Shown here piece after piece: positions 62,576 to 64,000 of a stretch of DNA of 64,000 nucleotides. Both the position numbers and the translations under genes were made by a program. The stretch is taken from positions 62,001 to 126,000 of the forward strand of contig CAJNAR010000016.1 of assembly GCA_905220665.1 (NCBI GenBank), written 5' to 3'. This DNA is from Albugo candida. Lineage: Eukaryota > Oomycota > Peronosporomycetes > Albuginales > Albuginaceae. Under the pieces are notes generated by a model. That model was given only the letters and a program-made list of their open reading frames with translations, searched no databases and was not told the origin of the DNA. How positions within the stretch are numbered: position 1 is the first letter of the stretch; each line of letters opens with the position of its first letter.

Positions 62576-64000
62576 CATTTTCAACAAATAGAAGTCATTT
62601 ACGTCTAAGGCTAAATCTAGTAGAGAAAGATACCTCTAACTGAGCTAAACACTCATCACTAGTGGACGATTCATTGCCAGTTTGTTAAGCTGTAATGCCT
62701 CGTAAAGATGCAAAAGTTATTACACACTAACGGCGAAGGTAAAATGTGTTGAAAAATAATTCTGTGAAGGAATAATGTCTAATTTTCTATTAAAGCTTGT
62801 TTTGAATCTACCCTTGTAACCGGAATTCCGCAAGACCCGCTTGTTATGGCCGATTTTCCGCAATTGCTGCACCTGTATTTTCCTGTGTCCGATGCTCAAA
62901 TGTCATGTGTCAAATGGAAGTAATAGCCTATCACAGATGAGACTTTGTGTGTATTAGCCAAACACAAATAATTCTCGATTGGAGCTGTTGGAGCAACAAT
63001 TTAGGGTGTGTATGGATGCAATTAGTTAGAAATGTAAAATCATGTAAGTATTTTGCAACAACAAAAAAGTTGTGAGAGTGATAATTTAACTAGGCATGTT
63101 GTAATTTAGTGAAAAAGGCGTCGGGATCTCAATACCCTTTATAAATACATAATAAAAAGGTGCCGAGAATGATGCAACTTGGCATATTATCAACATTAAG
63201 CTTCCGTAGACCTTCTTCTCTTCACAGCGAGTGATTACACAAATCCGTAATGATGATTCTGTGCACAAAGTCATGGAACGTTGCTCTCGACTTGGGATTC
63301 TTCCAAGTGCGTGTTCAGAGGTACGAGTAAGATCTAGTCGTACGTATTGGTATGCATAAGCGGTTGAGAATGCTTGCATACTCACATAAACAATTAAAAC
63401 CACTTCTCGTCAGCCCCAAAGTGAGGTTCAGTTTTCTACGCTATTTATGTGAACAATATTTTCTCATAGCAAAGCTATCGACTACAAAAATCAACAGGCG
63501 ACTTCAATTCTCAATCCCTGATCACATTGGGACAACGCAACTCGACTTGATTTGATACGTACAAGGATACCTGGTGAGTGTTTTTGCACTATTGAATGCC
63601 CCCACCTAGATGTTCGGAGATTGCCCAAGCTTTACTGCATTCCTTGGAGCACGATGTCTTCAAGCGATCAATGGAATTTTCTGGCAACGGGGCACTTCCA
63701 CCAGCAGTGTCTATAACGCTTCTGGTGCATGTAGGCAACTGCATCAGTATCGATAAGTATGGTAATGATGATGGTTTCGTTCTTTCGGTCCACACAAAAG
63801 AGTGCAACTACAGCATTACCGCTCATTTCAGGATCCTCGAAACTCTCATTGAAAGATAAATCAATACAGTGGGTTCTTATTGCGCTACGCTTCACACATT
63901 GTCCCGTACTCGATGATAGGAGTGCTGGAGACTGTACTGTCGGCGAATCATATGAACCATTAGAGTGCTGGTGATCTCGAGAACGCTCCAAAGACTACTG
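62576..64000. other. Non-coding accessory region to window edge
   Basis: No recognisable gene. The minus-strand frame at 63991-63668 contains LIDTDAVAYM, which faintly recalls a retroelement protease (DTG) but lacks the supporting context. Frames at 63596-63859 and 63086-63403 are unrecognised. Confidence 0.45.

Noticed and set aside
63668..63991. Minus-strand frame with LIDTDAVAYM, like a retroelement aspartic protease
   Set aside because: The motif reads DTD not DTG, the flap region is absent and no reverse transcriptase or LTR is nearby.

Overview
The window looks like nuclear DNA of an oomycete, and a compact obligate parasite such as a white rust (Albugo-like) fits best. The reasons are inferential. 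Protein genes use all three standard stop codons. Introns are tiny (about 43 to 71 bp, often with GTACG or GTAAG donors). Genes sit 10 to 200 bp apart on alternating strands. A flagellar gene (DRC11-like) implies a swimming stage, and non-LTR and Mutator-like elements fill the right-hand part. No species name can be proved from the sequence alone.

Bases 1 to about 38,000 are gene-dense and mostly housekeeping. In order: an EF-hand protein (cut by the window edge), a PKA-like AGC kinase, a 2172-residue RalGAP-alpha-like GTPase activator, the ribosome-assembly AAA ATPase NVL/Rix7, MTHFR with a coiled-coil tail, a short eIF4G-like factor, a Snf2/Brahma remodeller with a bromodomain, a PP4-like phosphatase, a probable pseudokinase, the Golgi tether subunit COG7, a myristoylation-ready protein with two tandem ATP-grasp modules, the axonemal protein DRC11, a RING-Tubby fusion, a headless cytosolic carboxypeptidase, a mitochondrial-type EngB GTPase and a sodium:solute symporter. 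Most neighbours are convergent or divergent pairs. The COG7 and pseudokinase stop codons even overlap.

Bases 38,000 to 46,000 are a transition zone. It holds a degenerate ~130-bp tandem repeat, an orphan ORF, a fibronectin-III/coiled-coil protein, an NDUFAF4-like complex I assembly factor and an SMG7/EST1-like nonsense-mediated-decay protein. A near-perfect foldback with 278-bp arms follows.

Bases 46,700 to 64,000 are accessory DNA: one long decayed LINE on the minus strand (about 47.3 to 54.2 kb), two abutting Mutator-like elements (56.9 to 60.2 kb) and long stretches where I see no gene. Splice structures below were worked out by hand from GT..AG boundaries, frame continuity and family similarity. 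They are predictions, not transcript data.

The genes do not form one pathway. The themes are translation and RNA control (eIF4G, NVL, SMG7), signalling (PKA-like kinase, PP4, RalGAP, pseudokinase), and flagellum or microtubule biology (DRC11, carboxypeptidase). The most unusual items are the PAM2-carrying mini-eIF4G, the RING-Tubby fusion, the tandem ATP-grasp protein, a palindromic ACCGGT element next to several start codons, and a carboxypeptidase whose missing front coincides with a copied piece of the symporter gene start.
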